64,000 bases of DNA from positions 23,300,780 through 23,364,779 of the forward strand of contig CM059194.1 of NCBI GenBank assembly GCA_030323885.1, given 5' to 3'. The position numbers and the translations under genes are program-made. The notes under the pieces are model-generated. The model saw nothing but the letters and a program-made list of their open reading frames with translations, was not told where the DNA came from and ran no database searches. Positions 62,495-64,000 of this stretch are shown here, in pieces; the first letter of the stretch is position 1; the number at the start of each line of letters is the position of its first letter. The DNA is from Branchipolynoe longqiensis. Lineage: Eukaryota > Annelida > Polychaeta > Phyllodocida > Polynoidae.

Positions 62495-62534
62495 CTGTAA
62501 TTTGAAAGGGAAAAAATTATATTGTGTCTTTCAT

Positions 62535-62868
62535 TAAAGTTGCATAGTCCGATGGTTTTAAGTTTCTGACGTCTTTCTGAGATAAACATATTAAATTGAT
62601 CGTCATAATTAACTTTAATTTAAAATGGCTAACTTTTGAGATATTTGAAGTGAAAACATGCTAAATTAATTTTGGCAAGCACGCCAACAATCTGACACCA
62701 TGGGTTTCTGCTGTAACAGGTTCTTCTAAATTGCTTCAGTATTCCCTTCTGTGTGGCGACAAATGTTCCCAGTACACCAGTACCTAAGTTGGATATGTAG
62801 ATTCAAATCTAGATAATTGTTTTGGTTTTATAAATTTGATGTTTTCATTGGACTATGCAGCTTTAACT
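62535..62868. mobile_element. MITE-A copy, inverted
   Basis: Ends TTAAAGTTGCATAGTCCGATG and GGACTATGCAGCTTTAAC. It lies about 40 bp upstream of the exon A acceptor. Confidence 0.88.
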
Positions 62869-63407
62869 GTGGTGACTGGATGAAATCGGTGTTTCCAACC
62901 TGGAAATATGATTCACCCAGAAGGATAGCACTTGATACATTAAATACATGACTTCTGATACTCTCAAATGGGTGAAGCCAGAAGAAAGAATACCATGTTT
63001 TATGTAAGATACATTTTTTTTTTTAACTTTTAGTATTTTCTTATAATACCAGGTTTTCTGAATTAGGGTTGTATTTTATTTTTCAGTATTTTCTTCTAAT
63101 AACACGTTTTGTGCAATACACGTTTTCCGCAACGCATACGCAGAGTGTAATCCAGACTGGACTTGTGGGTCAGAGTCTGTGGAGAGACAATTGAGGCTCT
63201 GTTAACACTGGCTTCATATTGAGCAACTGACACATTCTTTTCGGCACAAATGTGGATTTATAGAGAAAACATATCTACCATTTTTTAATAATTATTTGAT
63301 AATTATAGCTGTATCCTATTGATTGATTGAAAAGCTCGATCGTTAGTGTAAAACAACAAAGTGACACACTGTCGACCCACAACACAAGTGTCGTTGCCTA
63401 TCACCAG
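62869..63407. other. Intron, no feature recognised
   Basis: AT-rich. I searched the minus strand for the expected DRGGTFTD-bearing OPLAH exon and did not find it. Confidence 0.45.
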
Positions 63408-64000
63408 GGGCCGTATGCAGGAGTCAGTGTTAGCGGGATTTGGGGTTAGAGCCTGTTACCGTTTAGCTATCACCGATGTCGGGAACTGTGTCAAGTCGTA
63501 TGCAGGAGCGCATAACACTTTCATTAGAGCTAAACGTGAATTTATTTATAGATTTGGGAAATCCCTCTGCGTTTGGAGCCAGATATTAGGCTCAAATCTA
63601 CAGAATGCGATCATATTTAACAGAATTACATACGCAATAAGTGAAATTTGATCAATTTAACCCTAAATTCGAAGCGTTATTAAGGCTACTGCCGCATTGG
63701 CGGCGATATTAATACTTATATTTTCGAATCGACGAACATAATGTAAACAAATCGCCGCCGTCACCGCATCGACGTCGCGTTCCATACTGGCGGCGGCGGC
63801 CGTTTGTTTACTGTACGTTCGTCGATTCGAACATATAAATATTAATATCGCCGCCAATACGGCGGTAGCCTTAATAATGCTTCGAATTTAGGGTTAATTT
63901 CCTCAAATTTCACTTATTACGTATTTAATTCTGTTAAATATGATCGCATTGAATAGATTTGGGCCTAATAAACTCGCTAAACCTGATATTTTTTAGGGGT
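63408..64000. mobile_element. MITE with nested inverted repeats, cut by window end
   Basis: The left end GGGGCCGTATGCAGGAGTCA with CAGTGTTAGCGGGATTT pairs with AACTCGCTAAACCTGA near the window end. Inside, arms 63584-63740 and 63811-63970 are near-perfect inverses (TATTAGGCTCAAAT, GCGATCATATTTAACAGAAT) around a CpG-rich loop. Confidence 0.75.

Noticed and set aside
61796..62163. Overlapping Pro/His/Thr-rich frames on the minus strand upstream of exon A
   Set aside because: They are low-complexity translations of GT/CCCC-rich intron DNA without splice or domain support.

Overview
This is a window of a large, repeat-dense animal nuclear genome. Split exons with GT-AG introns, tRNA-headed SINEs, DIRS and LINE retrotransposons, many MITEs and long minisatellites rule out a prokaryote. 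The SINE, MITE and DIRS mix suggests a lophotrochozoan, plausibly a gastropod mollusc. That is inference from repeat style; no species-level claim can be made from the sequence alone.

One host gene accounts for essentially all conserved coding sequence. It is the ATP-dependent 5-oxoprolinase gene (OPLAH), on the minus strand and spanning the window. I could place 21 exons (positions 62494 down to 649) whose splice phases all join, giving 839 codons. They run from just before the [10 protein letters not shown] motif of the HyuA half, through DMGGTSTD, into the HyuB half ([10 protein letters not shown]). The N-terminal exon or exons (about 60-80 codons) lie beyond 64000 and the C-terminal third lies beyond position 1.

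The introns are built almost wholly from mobile and tandem repeats. From left to right: SINE-B, a foldback MITE, a 41-bp minisatellite and SINE-A (0.3-8 kb); an 88-bp minisatellite, a tandem tRNA-headed SINE trimer, a 57-bp minisatellite and a 950-bp palindromic element (9-13.6 kb); a LINE carrying RNase H and a second, RTE-like LINE with a 15-bp target duplication (14-18 kb); a full-length DIRS retrotransposon (19-24.4 kb); MITEs, a LINE fragment and SINEs (25-31 kb); a 4.3-kb array of a 32-bp minisatellite (31.5-35.8 kb); two arrays filling one intron, one of them an amplification of an OPLAH exon end with its splice donor (36.3-37.9 kb); nested MITE, CR1 and SINE insertions (38-48.8 kb); a second DIRS copy lacking reverse transcriptase (48.9-53.1 kb); a third, broken DIRS ending in a chain of perfect hairpins (53.2-54.5 kb); and further SINEs and arrays up to the 5'-most visible exon.

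The most notable signal is how closely repeats sit on OPLAH splice junctions. At exon 5359-5496 a SINE-A insertion has a 13-bp target-site duplication that includes the exon end and the GT of the donor. The present 5' splice site is therefore completed by the SINE tail, while the old junction survives as a relic on the far side. Exons 29109-29251 and 25191-25303 have the same SINE at their donor. At exon 37902-38014 the exon end plus donor has been amplified into a tandem array.
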